A stretch of DNA of 64,000 nt. It comes from Caenorhabditis elegans (taxonomy: Eukaryota > Nematoda > Chromadorea > Rhabditida > Rhabditidae). Both the position numbers and the translations under genes were made by a program. Positions 47,001-58,400 of the stretch are shown here, in pieces. A model generated the notes under the pieces. It was not told the origin of the DNA. It saw nothing but the letters and a program-made list of their open reading frames with translations, and searched no databases. Within the stretch, counting starts at the first letter, position 1; the number at the start of each line of letters is the position of its first letter. Where the stretch lies: contig NC_003281.10 of the NCBI RefSeq assembly GCF_000002985.6, forward strand, positions 9,672,001-9,736,000. Direction: 5' to 3'.

Positions 47001-48282
47001 TGCTGAGCTAACCATTATGAATAACACCAACATGTAGATGACACCAACTATGATAAGTATAACCTGAAATATTTTAAATAGATTTTCCTTGAGTTCAAGA
47101 TAACTTACCCGTGAAAAAGTACTTGAAGCACATTCAACATATTGTGTCCATAAAAGGTAACCACCTCCTTCACAAGCATTGTCATTACAGTTCACGTAGT
47201 CGCAAACTTCTGCAATTTTTTTTAAATAATGTACTCCAGTTTTGATCCATGGAAATTTGACTTCCTAATAGTATGGGGATGTCAATTTAAAAAATTTAAA
47301 ATCCATTCTCAGAGAGATGGATTTTTGCAAACTTTTGATGATTTTAAGCATGTCTAGATTATGTATAGTATTCTGAAAGAGTTTTTGGAACATTTTTTAG
47401 AATTGATTAAATTGGATTTTCTCTAGACGGCTAAAACTAATTTCGGTTTTTTTACAGAAAAAAGATTCGAAAGAATTCCAGAATGTTTGCCTATTTTTAA
47501 AACTGCTCAAAATCATTAGAAGCCAGCAAAATATAATATTGGAGTAATTTTACGAGTCTTCAAATGTTTTTTAGAATAAGAAATCTAAAAAATTTGAAAA
47601 TTACATATTTATGGCTAAAAGTCTCAGTTTATTTATTGTTTCAAATATTTTTTTTAAAAAGTTTTAAAAAAACCTACCAGGATGTTTGCTTATTTCTAGA
47701 CACTCTTAAAACTATTAGGACTATGAAAAATTCATTTGTAGTCTAAAAAGTAGTCTAAAAAATACTGAACTTTTTTCAAAGTGCTTTCGCTAAATATCTT
47801 CTAGGTTTTTATTTATACGGCACATTTTTGAAATGACATCGGTAGTCAAAATGTAAACTGAAATAGTTCCCTTATTAGTTGTATTATTCTATCGATCAAA
47901 ACTTCTAGATCAACATTTTATTTCGTAATTTCCACTGGACCCGTTTTTACAATTTCTCCATGAAATTTTCCCATTTGTCACGTAAATAATTCAAGAATAC
48001 TGTAGTTTATACATATATTTAATCATTACTTGTGTTTCAATAACTGTCTTTTCTTATCTTTTTTTCAGAATTTTATCATTATTTTACATATAGTTTGATT
48101 TCTGATATGATTTATTTCTTACGCTCTTGTGTCCATGTCTTATTGAGTTCACATTTTTCTGCATCTGGATAAATTGAGCAGTTTGGTGTTTTGAAGAAAC
48201 TAGTTCGATATTTGGCATCACAAGATTTGATTGATATTAAAAATATTAAAGTTAAACTAAATAATATTGAAGGTTGTGCCAT
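44056..48282 (-). CDS. ncx-7: NCLX-type Na+/Ca2+ exchanger, ncx-7
   Basis: Predicted 694 residues, or 672 if a 66-nt in-frame intron is removed. Exons: 48123-48282, 47109-47209, 46932-47063, 46389-46671, 45885-46331 (may be split at 46137/46070), 45486-45833, 45034-45158, 44751-44988, 44339-44400, 44223-44292, 44056-44174. It has a signal peptide, the alpha-1 repeat (SSAADDFFSPSIS...GNGAPD), a long charged loop with Ser/Arg/Lys repeats (SRKSIKSLRSRKS) absent from ncx-6, and the alpha-2 repeat (WSNSIGD...GYPRMAMAAAIGG). The start was placed at ATGGCACAACC, 10 nt after an acceptor TTTTCAG. The alpha exons are almost identical in DNA to ncx-6 while the loops differ strongly. A long intron 8 carries a palindromic MITE, and intron 6 contains GC-richer repeat-like DNA. 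Confidence 0.94.
44436..44713. repeat. Palindromic MITE in ncx-7 intron 8
   Basis: Ends are inverted repeats. The left arm includes TACGGTACCCGGTCTCGACA and the right arm includes TGTCGAGACAGGATACCGTA. Further internal complementarity (GTTTTTCAT / ATGAAAAC type) makes most of it one hairpin. Same family as 21746-22300 and the half copy near 18513. Confidence 0.85.
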
Positions 48283-51200
48283 AACATAGATCTGAAAATG
48301 TTTAAAATAAGATTGATGAGCAAATTGAAAAGTAAGCATTTTTAGATGAAAAAGAAAAAAATTGAGAAAATGCCGAAGGAATTATAGACGTCTTTAATGT
48401 ACGTACTGATAAGATCATAAAGTAGAAGAATTATTTAAGATTGTTGGTCAAAAATTTGACAGATAATGAGAGACAACTAAATGAATGTACCGATTTTGCA
48501 CGGATTCAGAAATTGTATTCCTGAGGGGTTGAAGTTTGAAATTAAGTTGAAACGATGTTTAGCGTATTTCCTTTATTAGACTTGCTGATGAATTACTGAG
48601 CTACTTTGAGGAGTTATGCCTTGGTTGACTTAATGTTTATCAAAATATTTCAGCAAACAAAGTATACATAAATATTTTGCACATATTTTGTCAGTTGCCA
48701 ATTTTTTGGCAAAACCAAAAAGAACCAAGATATCAGCTAAAAAATTAGGGCAATGGGTGCAAGGAAAGTACTTAATTTTAAGGGGGAATTTGTTTAAAAC
48801 AACTTAAAATCGCTAAAAAACTACTAGATTTCATAAAGAGGTTTCTCAATAAATTTCAAAAAATTGTATGGATGTTCAATGACCAAATAGATACAATCGG
48901 AAATTTTGCCAACTTGTTCACAAATAGAAATTAACTTTGAAAAAACACATTTTCAGTCGATGTGTTTTGAATTCCTAATGACTGAAAATATACCTAAATC
49001 AACGCAAAAACCAAATTAAACAATTTAAAAAATTTAAAAACAAAGGATTTTTCAATATGTCAATAATTTACTGCCAAATTATCAAATTTCACTGAAAATT
49101 GTCAATATTTATTTCTATGGCAAAACAGGTGATTGAACACTTGTTTCTCAAATTTTAGTCACCATTTACATATCCAGGTGAATTATGATTCGATGTCTTA
49201 TGAACATATTAATTTCCTTTTTAATGTTACAAAAATTTTGTATTCCGTGATTGACTATCCACAGCACAAAACACATCAGTTAACTGTTATATCATAAAAC
49301 ATAAAAATAATAATGGTTACACTTTGAACGGTATCGGAAGACATTGAAGAGGCTACTTATTTCTAGATGTAAATTAATATACTTGTAAAATTCTAGTTAT
49401 CACATATTGATTTAAAAAAAACCTAACCTAGGACTTCCAAAATGAATTCTTTGTCGCTTAAAAGCAGTTTCAAATAGGCTTATACAAAAAATTTAACTTG
49501 AAGTGGGTAAATTTCGATCTAAATTTTTATCAATGCAGCTTTTCACTACTTCCCAGTAGATGTTTTAACTTTCGATAATTTTAAGGGCTTTTAGAATTAA
49601 GGAAGCATTTTGGAAACTTTTGGAAACGTTAAATTTTTGGTAAAAACTTCCGAAAATTTGTCCACTCGATCAAAAAAGTGCACTGAAAAATGTTTCAATC
49701 AAACTTTGTCATTTCAAAATGCTCCATTTTTCATGTCCTTCAAAAATAAAAAACTTAGGTTGGAAATCAAATTAATGGCAGAAAAATGGGGTTACTTGTT
49801 CTTGAACTCTCTCCAAACTCTGAGCTTAAAATTGTTTTTTTTAATTTAACCAATTTTTTCAAGCATAGGATTTTTGCTTCATTAGCTGCATTTTCAGCTC
49901 TGAAAAGTTCCACTTTTCTCATTCTGTCAAACAAAATCCCCTTCTTCTCTTCGTTGTGTGAAAGTTTTATTTTGGAAATTTAAATAACGATATAGAAAAA
50001 TATTTTAACCTACTGAAAATAATTTTGCTTTCAAAAGAAGTTAACTGAACTTTTTAAGATTTTCTAGAGTTGGAAAAATGTCCTAGATCACCAGTACAAC
50101 CAATAAAACATAATTTTTCAACAATAAAAAAGACGTAAAACAGTCTTGATAGGAGAACCAAAAGAGCATAATCAGCAGCAGCAGGAGCAAATGAAAGATA
50201 GAATCACGCGTTGTAAGGGAAACAGAAACATCATGAAATGGTTATCAGTTATGAAGTCCCTTTTTTGATGGGTGGAGTACTTTTTATCACAAATTGCACA
50301 ATTTCGGAGGTCAGGCATCGAAGGAACATCTTTTGGACGATACATCAATAAACCATTTCTAACCAATTAACGATTAATCATGGAAATTGATTGTTAAAGG
50401 AGGAGTAGCGTCGGTGATGAAAAAGTTTGAATAATTAATAATTTCAAACCTCTGTTTTCATTAGGTTTTGCTGTAATTGAGTGAACTTCAGTCCCGGCTA
50501 GCACTCATAAATTTATACTTTTAAAAATAATGACGTGTATTAGGGAAAAGCCGAAACATTCGAACAATTGCTAGTCCGAGATTTTTGTTCAAATTTTTCA
50601 AATTCAAAAATCAAATTTATTGATTTTTTCTGAGGAAATCTAAAATCTAGTAATTTAATCTCGATTACTGCTAGCCGTATTTCTCCATAATAGCAAAATA
50701 TAAAAACGTTGTCAACTATCACATTGTTTCATTTTAATTTTTGCAACACATTTTTTTATATTTTTTATATCTTGCAGTCATTAAATCGAAGATTTCTAGA
50801 TTTTCAGATTCTTGCAGCAAAAAATAACATTGTATTCCCCTAGCTGAAAATCTCAGTTTTTGATAGGCAAGTCATGGCCGAGTTTCAGCCACTTCCCACA
50901 TTACACAACGTTTATTAGTTAAGGTATTTATTTACTATTAGTCCAAAACTTTGAAACTGTGTTTTAATGAACTCTGCTTCTATCTTCACTTTTGTATGTA
51001 GTCTCTAATATTCAAAAATTACCCATGAGTATTGTGTGAACATTGAATTCTGTTTTAATTTCGCTGAAAAACAGAATTAAAATCCTCTTATTAACACCTT
51101 TTGGTGACATCCTGTACATACTTATCTTCTCCTACTTCATTCTTTCAAATTCTTCTTATCTGTAGAAAATTCCATTTTTTCACTTTTCTCTACTTGTCTA

Positions 51201-51330
51201 TTTGCGTCATTGTAAGTGTCTTCATGCGTAATAATTGGTGATTATTCGTGATTTATTTGTGCAAAATAACGAATAAAGAATGCATTTTATTGAAATTGAC
51301 ACAAAGTACGAAGACACTGATGATTCGTCA
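48283..51330. other. Intergenic upstream of ncx-7
   Basis: 3 kb of AT-rich DNA between the lectin-like gene's 3' end and ncx-7. It holds a half-site of the copy-A MITE family (about 48563) and nothing else I can identify. A minus-strand frame at 50172-50366 is the only slightly gene-like one and is not supported by splice context. Confidence 0.5.
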
Positions 51331-53214
51331 TCATCCACGGGAAATTTGAATTGTTTTCGAACGAATTGTCTCGTTTTCTTCACGTTCCCGTTTTTCCTTT
51401 GAATTTGAATTGAGCTCCTCGGCTACTGATGATCCTGTAATTTGATTGAACAAACGTTTTTTGCAAAAAAAACTTTTTAACATAGGGCGCAAACAGTTCT
51501 GGCCGAGCAGAACTGTTCGACACTTTTCCGAAAAATTGTCCAAAAAATTTACATGAGACAGTGAGGGTTTAGTTTATTTACACTCCTAATAGTACGTGGC
51601 CAAATGTCCTTAAAAATACTCGCAAAACATTGATTTAATTTCAAAATGTAATCCAAATGTTGATTCTTTTCAACTGTGAAATTTTCTACCGGTATATTTT
51701 ATCGTATTTTATGAGATTATTTTTTTCAAAAATTGTAGTAGAAGGGCTACTGTAATTGAAAAGTTTTTCTCGTGGTAAGACCCTAGATCCCAATTTGTTG
51801 AAAATTGTATTTTCTGTAAACTAACTAACCATTTCCCCTAGCTGTACCACCTTCTTTCAATGATTTCACATTAATTGAATCTTCAGTTTCCTCTTTCTCT
51901 TTCCTTGATCTACTCATTTCTGTTTCAGTTTGAGATACCATCACTGGTTTCACTTTTATCTTTCTTTTATATGGATTCAGTATAACTATTGGAGGCCCAC
52001 TGAATTCCGGAAATCCGTTTGTACTGATATTAATTGGTTTTAAATAAACTTTTTCTCCGGTTTCTGCTTCAGTTTTCAATGGTCCAATTTCATTTTTTGA
52101 GTAGAGGCGAGATTGATCAACTGCATCAACCATGAGAAGTGCTGCTTTTGTTCCAGCTGATGGGAAAATTAGACTTTGAGTTTTTGGGGAACGATACAAT
52201 ATTCCTGAACTATCAATATTCTGGAGATTATACATTTTTACATCTACATACCATTATCATAAACCGTTGAAGGTGGAAACTCGCATACGAACGGTAAAAA
52301 CATTGCATCAAGCTTTGTGTACCAAAGGCCAGCCAATGAAGACATGGATACAGCTCCAATTTGTGATTCAGTCTTCTTCGGATATCCTCCACCTACATCA
52401 AAATTCGAATATGTTAACATACTTCCATCAAGCCATTCCCAATCATTATCAACATTTGATGCTCCAATCCAATATTCTTCAATTCCTAATTTCAGTGCAG
52501 CACCCCTGATTTGTTGATTTCTGATAGATGATGTTGGACGAACAAGTGTCGATTTCATATTCACACGACAAAACTGAAAGAAGAAGATTTTTATTGTTTT
52601 TCTGAAACTGGGAATATTTCCTTCATACAGTTTAACCATTCTGCTCTACTGTACCAGGTAAAAATTACATCATACAACTTTTTCAAATTTCGACTATAAA
52701 GAAACTAAATTTTATTCAAACACACTCACTCTGACTGCATTTGTGAAGTTCAGTGGAGTCCGGAAAAATTGGAAGCATCTGAAAATGTAGGTACTGTCAC
52801 GCTGGGGTCGATTTTTGATTTGAATTTATGTTCGAATGGAGACAGTGATATTCAATTTCTGTAGTTTTTTCAAAATGTTTTGTCATTTTTGTGTTTTCTT
52901 TTACTATTTTACCGAATAATAAAAATTAATAAATTATTTCCGTAAATCGATATCAGAGCTACAGTAGTCATTAAAAAATATACTGTAGTTTTCGCTACGA
53001 GATATTTTGCGCGTCAAATATGCTGCGCAGTACGCATTCTCAGAATTTAGTGTTCCTATAATACTGTTTAAAAATATTTCTTAATCACGACATTTCATAA
53101 TTTCAAACAAATAATTTGTTACCCTGTAGCATTTTTATATTCAGTTCCATAATAACAGTAGGCAGCTACCGTATCAGATAAAAAATAAATGAAAAGTAAA
53201 GTGAAAATGTTCAT
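51331..53214 (-). CDS. Secreted C-type-lectin-like protein
   Basis: Predicted 313 residues. Five exons: 53123-53214, 52730-52778, 52252-52573, 51830-52204, 51331-51434 (942 nt, phases consistent). Signal peptide 1-18, then one C-type-lectin-like domain at about 20-146 with YWIGAS (81-86), WEWLDGS (92-98), WY (131-132) and FVCEF (142-146). The Cys49-Cys144 pair (the usual first and last) is present. The inner Cys pair and the Ca2+/sugar-binding EPN and WND motifs are missing, so sugar binding is doubtful. The second half is a Ser/Thr/Lys/Glu-rich tail without a membrane segment and with no recognised domain. The short second intron of exon pair 3/4 (47 bp) was chosen at the second AG because only that keeps the frame. 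It lies 326 bp downstream of the CX-module gene on the same strand, so the two may be co-transcribed. It belongs to the nematode clec group; I do not assign a number. Confidence 0.88.
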
Positions 53215-53540
53215 CACTGACAAGGCATCTCTTTCTTTCTGGTGGCCGTGTTTCCGGTCATAACCATTTTATGGACTTCTTTTTCAACTTTTTTTTATTC
53301 AACAAAATTGTATGCAGAAACAAAACCCGTAAATCATGAAACTGGCAAAAAGAGACAGAAATGTGAACACGAAAGTAAATTTGAATGTATCGCAGGCGTT
53401 TCAAGAACAAGTGAATTTGGGTGGGATGGAAAGAAAGATTTTTTGATAGACAATACATAATTACCGTAATATTTTAAGTGGGAAAAGGCACAAGGTATTT
53501 GAAAATTAGAATTTAGAAAAAAATTAGAAAACGATTAAAA

Positions 53541-55458
53541 TTATATACTAAGAGGTTCGAAATCCCGACCGTGTCCATGTTTGCAGAAGTACGTACAATG
53601 AAGACACCAACGAACGCACTCGATTACAAAAATACTTAGAACGGAGACAATCAGCAAGATGACCAGGAGACTGCTGAAAATATTTGAAATTGATTTGAAA
53701 ATACCATGTTTTCTCTTTATACTAGGGCGTGCGGTAGAATTGCCAAGTTTGCCGAATTTGCTGTTTGCCGAGCTTGCTGAATTTGCCGCACACATTAAAA
53801 TTTTTTTATAAAAATTTTGCTCAAAACTAATGGTTTTGTTCAAAAACTTATTGAAAGAAAACATATAATCGTTTTTCTTTCATGTTTTATTCAAGAAATC
53901 CATGCGCGCATTACTCTTGTAAATCGATTCTGATCGACGCCGAAGCTAGTACAATCGACGTCGAAATGAGTCCAATCGACACAAGCACTCCCAGCTTATC
54001 ACACTCAGAATCGATTTACCAGAGATGAGGCTCTAGATTTTGGGTGAGGCTCACGATTTTGGCTCATTTTTTAGAATTGCTAATTCAAACTATATGAAAA
54101 CGATTAAATTTTCAAATTTTAAATCTCCCAATATTTTTCCTACTTTTCTGTTGGCTTATAAATATCACATTTCCAAAAAAACTTACAATATTGAAGTGAA
54201 AATTGTCGAATTAGAACAGCAATCATATCCACAACAATTGTTATCAGCTGGACAAGCATAAACAATCTCTTGAGGACGAGACTCGTTATCGAAGAATACC
54301 TTAATTGATTATTTATTTAAACTAATTAATGTCAAAATAACCAAACCTTTCCAAACTGTGGATCTTGTGGATCAATCTTGTTGATACACTGAACAGGAAG
54401 TTCTTCGTCCGGCACGTACTTTGATTCACCCCAGAAATATTTCCTATTTCCAAATCTGAATCAATTTCATGTTTAATCTCTTTCTTAATTTTTGCTGATT
54501 CATCAAAGTTTAAGTTTTAAGTACAAGTGTCATTTTGTACTTATTTCTATTGAGGAATACAAATGAGTATTATTTTATAAGCTTGCAAATTCCGGGAAAA
54601 CCCGAGTTGTTCATTTTAAAAAGAAGTGAAGAAACATATATGTGCCGAAATGCCGAGTAGAAGGGTCAATTTTAAATTGTGTAATGATCTACAAAACATT
54701 TTTCAATTTTTTGAAAAGCTTTCAAAATCAAGCTCGCTTTTACTTCCTTATTTGCATTTCCATACATCGTTTTCAGCTATTTTTTTAGAAATTTTTCAAC
54801 AAATCAGCGCCTTTCGTTCAAGCAAAACTTGATATTTACCTGAGCTGGAGGGCTCACCTGAGCCCTACAAGGTTATAAACATAAAAACTCACGAAATAGG
54901 TTCTGAAGAGTCTTGAATGATATGTCTTCCTGCATTGAACATGAGTAAACCGGATGTTGCTCCAAATACAAATGAACGGAAACTTGAAGTATGCTCTATG
55001 GATCCCGGTTTGGAATATCTGCAAATAGTGGTTCTTTTAAAATGATTTTTAATCGGGAATTTTTTTTAAATAGTAATCTCTATTAATATTGCACACTATG
55101 GCTTTGTTTTGACAGTTAAAAATAATCATTAACAGATTTTAAGAAATTACAACATCATAGAAAACTCTCTAGAAATGAAGAAAAACGTATCTGTTAAATG
55201 AATTAATAGTATGTATAGTTTAAAATAATTGAACATTATAATGAACCCCTCCAAAAAATTTTAGATTTTTAACAATAGTTAGTATTATTTCCAGATTCTC
55301 GAAAAAACCTACTTTCTAGTAAAATATGATTTACTCCTTGAATAATGTTTTCCCATAGCTGATGATCCTCCACCTCCTCTTCCACCTCTTTTTGCATTAC
55401 ATTCTGAGCAGAAGAATGTAAGAATAAGAAGTGTAATCCACGTGGACCATAGCTTCAT
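53541..55458 (-). CDS. CX-module single-pass membrane protein
   Basis: Predicted 208 residues. Exons: 55313-55458, 54893-55018, 54347-54455, 54187-54299, 53541-53673 (627 nt). Signal peptide 1-24 followed by a Gly/Arg/Ser-rich segment (KRGGRGGGGSS). Then an extracellular region has six Cys at 114, 143, 149, 150, 154 and 155, with the double-Cys pattern NNCCGYDCC of the nematode-expanded CX module. A membrane helix spans about 164-182, and a short Cys/His-rich cytosolic tail ends in EPLSI. The molecular function of CX proteins is not known to me; a surface or extracellular-matrix role is only inference. An acceptor TTTTACAG 4 nt before the ATG suggests trans-splicing. Its last intron (53674-54186) holds two short palindromic repeats. 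Confidence 0.85.
53727..53794. repeat. Short palindromic TTTGCCG repeat
   Basis: A 68-bp hairpin-like unit with ends GCGTGCGGTAGA / TTTGCCGCACAC and internal repeats of TTTGCCGA-type motifs. It lies in the last intron of the CX-module gene. Confidence 0.6.
53912..54026. repeat. Inverted repeat around AATCGATT
   Basis: The left arm TACTCTTGTAAATCGATTC and the right arm GAATCGATTTACCAGAG are inverted copies. The loop has several ATCGAC/GTCGA units. A TGAGGCTC(A/T)(C/A)GATTTT motif follows at about 54027-54060, and a related one is at 63791-63815. Confidence 0.75.
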
Positions 55459-58400
55459 AGCTCTGTAAAAGGTAAGTATATTTTGGTTACTCCCAGGTCG
55501 CCAGAAGACAAAAAAAGAGTCAGAAGACACATAAATCATTGCGTAACGGGGAAACTATGAATATATATTCGGGGGACGAAAGGAGCTTTAGTGCAAAAAT
55601 GGAATAGAAAACACTACATTCAGGATAAAAATATGAGAAGAAACTGGGTGGGCAAATGGATTTGAAGAGATTAATTCAAGAAAAACTAGAGATCAAAATG
55701 AGAAATGGATTAGATAAAAGAAACTGATTATATGTAAAATAATAAGTGAATATGTACTTTTAATATAAAAATAGATGGAGGATCAAGGAATTAGACAAAG
55801 CATGTTCTTCTTTCTTTCAGAATTTTTTGAAAATCTGATTGAAAAAAGAGATCATAACAAAGTTGGGATGGTCTGTGATTTGACAATTATCAAATTCAAA
55901 ACTTTTGTGGAATGGTTGAAAAAAAACTTAAAAAAGAAACAAAAATCTGATTTCTACTGTAGTGTATTCAATGGTTGAAAATTTTTGGCAAATTATGGCT
56001 GCAATTTTTTTCTGAAAATTTCAAAAATTCAATTGCGAAATTGAACCTGTTCATTATATTCTCCTGAAATTGTCGTAAAAGAAAAAAATTCGATTAAAAA
56101 TATAAAAATAAAATAAAAAATGCCAAAACTATGCTGTATTTTTGTCAAATTTGGCAATTGCCGATTTTTCAAAATTTCAGCAATCATTTGTAACTTGAAT
56201 ATTGCACACTGCACAAAGTTTTAAAATTTCGCCAAATTTTCAAAAAATTGCACTGAGCAGAGTTTTAATTTAACAATTTTTTCATTTAACAAGACTGAAG
56301 TTATTTGAGAAATGTTTGAGAATTTTGGAAAAAAAAGAAAATATATACATCAACCTTTCTAGCCATATGCTTCAGGTCTGAAAGTAAAATTGCTGAAAAT
56401 ATACTTTTTTCTTATATAAATCGACAACTTTAATGTGAAAATATCACGCAATAAAGGTCTTTGGCACCACGGACTAAACATTAATTATCTTCATTCGAAA
56501 TGACATCTGATGGAATAATTAAGACAAATGAGAGAATGAAAGCGATTAGTTATTCACATGCAACATTGTGTGCTATTGGCTCCGAATTTCAAGTGGCAAA
56601 GATGAAGAAAAATACTAAAAAACATAGAAAAGAATATAACAAATTAGAGATGAAAGTGCAGTCTAGGGAAACAGGCAGAGTGAGATAGGGGCGCCCCATG
56701 CCCGCCTCGAAAATTGTCAATTTTATGGTAAAGTTTTTTCATAAGATCTCTTTATTTTGGAAAATTAGAATCTTTTTAAAAAATTTCCACAAATGTTATG
56801 TGCGAGGGTGTTATATATTGGATTTTTTCCTAAAATTGTCATAATAATAAAAAGTTTAGTTGTCAAGATAAGAGCTACACCGGAAGGAGGAAAATAAAAC
56901 AAAAATTATGACTTAGACAAATAAACAAAATGACAAATTGGACCGGTCCTCGGGAGTCCGGGAGGTCAGGGGGAGCTGTCATTATTGTTCAATTGGTCAA
57001 TTTTTCAATTTTTTAAATTTTTCCGTCTCTTGTAAAAGTTTCCATTTAACTTTCAACAAATAAAAAACTGAAAAATGAAAAATTTCAATGCCGCCAAAAA
57101 TTCGAAATTTCTGGAAATGAACATTAAATGGAGAGGACAGATATCTAAAATATTTTTCGCCGGAAATAAAAAAAAATGTTTTAAATTTTAAAATTCTATC
57201 AAAAATTACTTTTAAGCAATGGTAAAATTAATAAAAAAAACTTTAATCTCAGATAAAACAATGAGTTTCAAAAAGGAATGTTTTGACATGTTAAATACGA
57301 ACTTAAAAAAAGTGAATAAAGAATAAGAGTTTCAGAGAAAAGAAGAACAGGAACATACTTTGCATAGAGAAAGATTTATTATATCCGTCCGTTTGCCGCA
57401 AAAACTTTTTTCCTCGTTTTTTTTTTGCTATTTTTTGCTAAGTAGGACTATTTATGGAAGAGTTGAAAATTCTAATAAATCAAAATTTATTGGAATAACT
57501 TGGAGAAAAATTTCAACCGAATTTCAGCATAATTTTCAAGTAGTTCAAGGTTTTTTTCACAAATGAGAAATTTAAGTATCAAAAAAATTTCATCCCTCTG
57601 TTTTTTTGTCAAGTCTAGCTAGACTTTAAAAATTTCTAGCAAGTTCTAGTTCAAACTTCCTGAAAAAAGAAACATCGGCCAAAAGCTATTCCAATTGAAA
57701 TTCTCAAGTAGCTGTAGGTGGTCTTCCTTTTCTCACGTAATACAAAACAAAAAATGGAGGTTTGAATTTAGTTCAAGGGTGGAATTTTGTTGCTGTGAGG
57801 TGAAATATCAAAATCTCAAAAGATTAACAATTTTCTGTTGTTTCGACAATTTTAAAGTTGAGCACAAAATTATAAAAATGTAGAATTATTGATATTTTTT
57901 GGTTTCTAGAAATTCCAAAATGTAATGTCGCGAATTCTGAAAAAGTTGGGTAAAATTGGTTGAAGTTGGAAATTGGGAATTGTTTTTTAATTCTTGCAAA
58001 TATTTCAACCAAGTTTTAAACGACATAGGAAAAGTTTTGATCAAAGTTTGGTAAGAGATCAAATTTAGATTTAACTGAAGCGAAAGTCTTGCCCAACTTT
58101 TGGAAACTTCTGACCCAACTTAAGTTTTTTTGGTCTAAAATAGGGTTGATTTTTTAAACCAGATGTATTACGTGGTTTTGGATATTCTAGACACCTCGAG
58201 CATAGCTGTGAAAAATAAAGAGATAAAGTTGTTTGTTGTATCAAATAGAAACTAAAAATGAGGGAATGCGTATTCTTTTTGATCTTTGCCGTAGTTGTTA
58301 TTGTGAGTATGTGTATGTATCATCCTGCATCCGTTCTTTTTGAGACTAGAATGAATGTATTTACAAATAAGCAAAAAGGCAAAAAAAGGAAAGAAGTAGA

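Noticed and set aside
50172-50366. 64-codon minus frame with CxxC and HQK residues
   Set aside because: No acceptor/donor partner exons, repetitive GCAGCAGCAGGAG at its end, no recognised domain.
53553-53580. GGTTCGAAATCCCGACC resembling a tRNA B-box
   Set aside because: It is the antisense of the conserved CX-gene C-terminal codons, with no cloverleaf around it.
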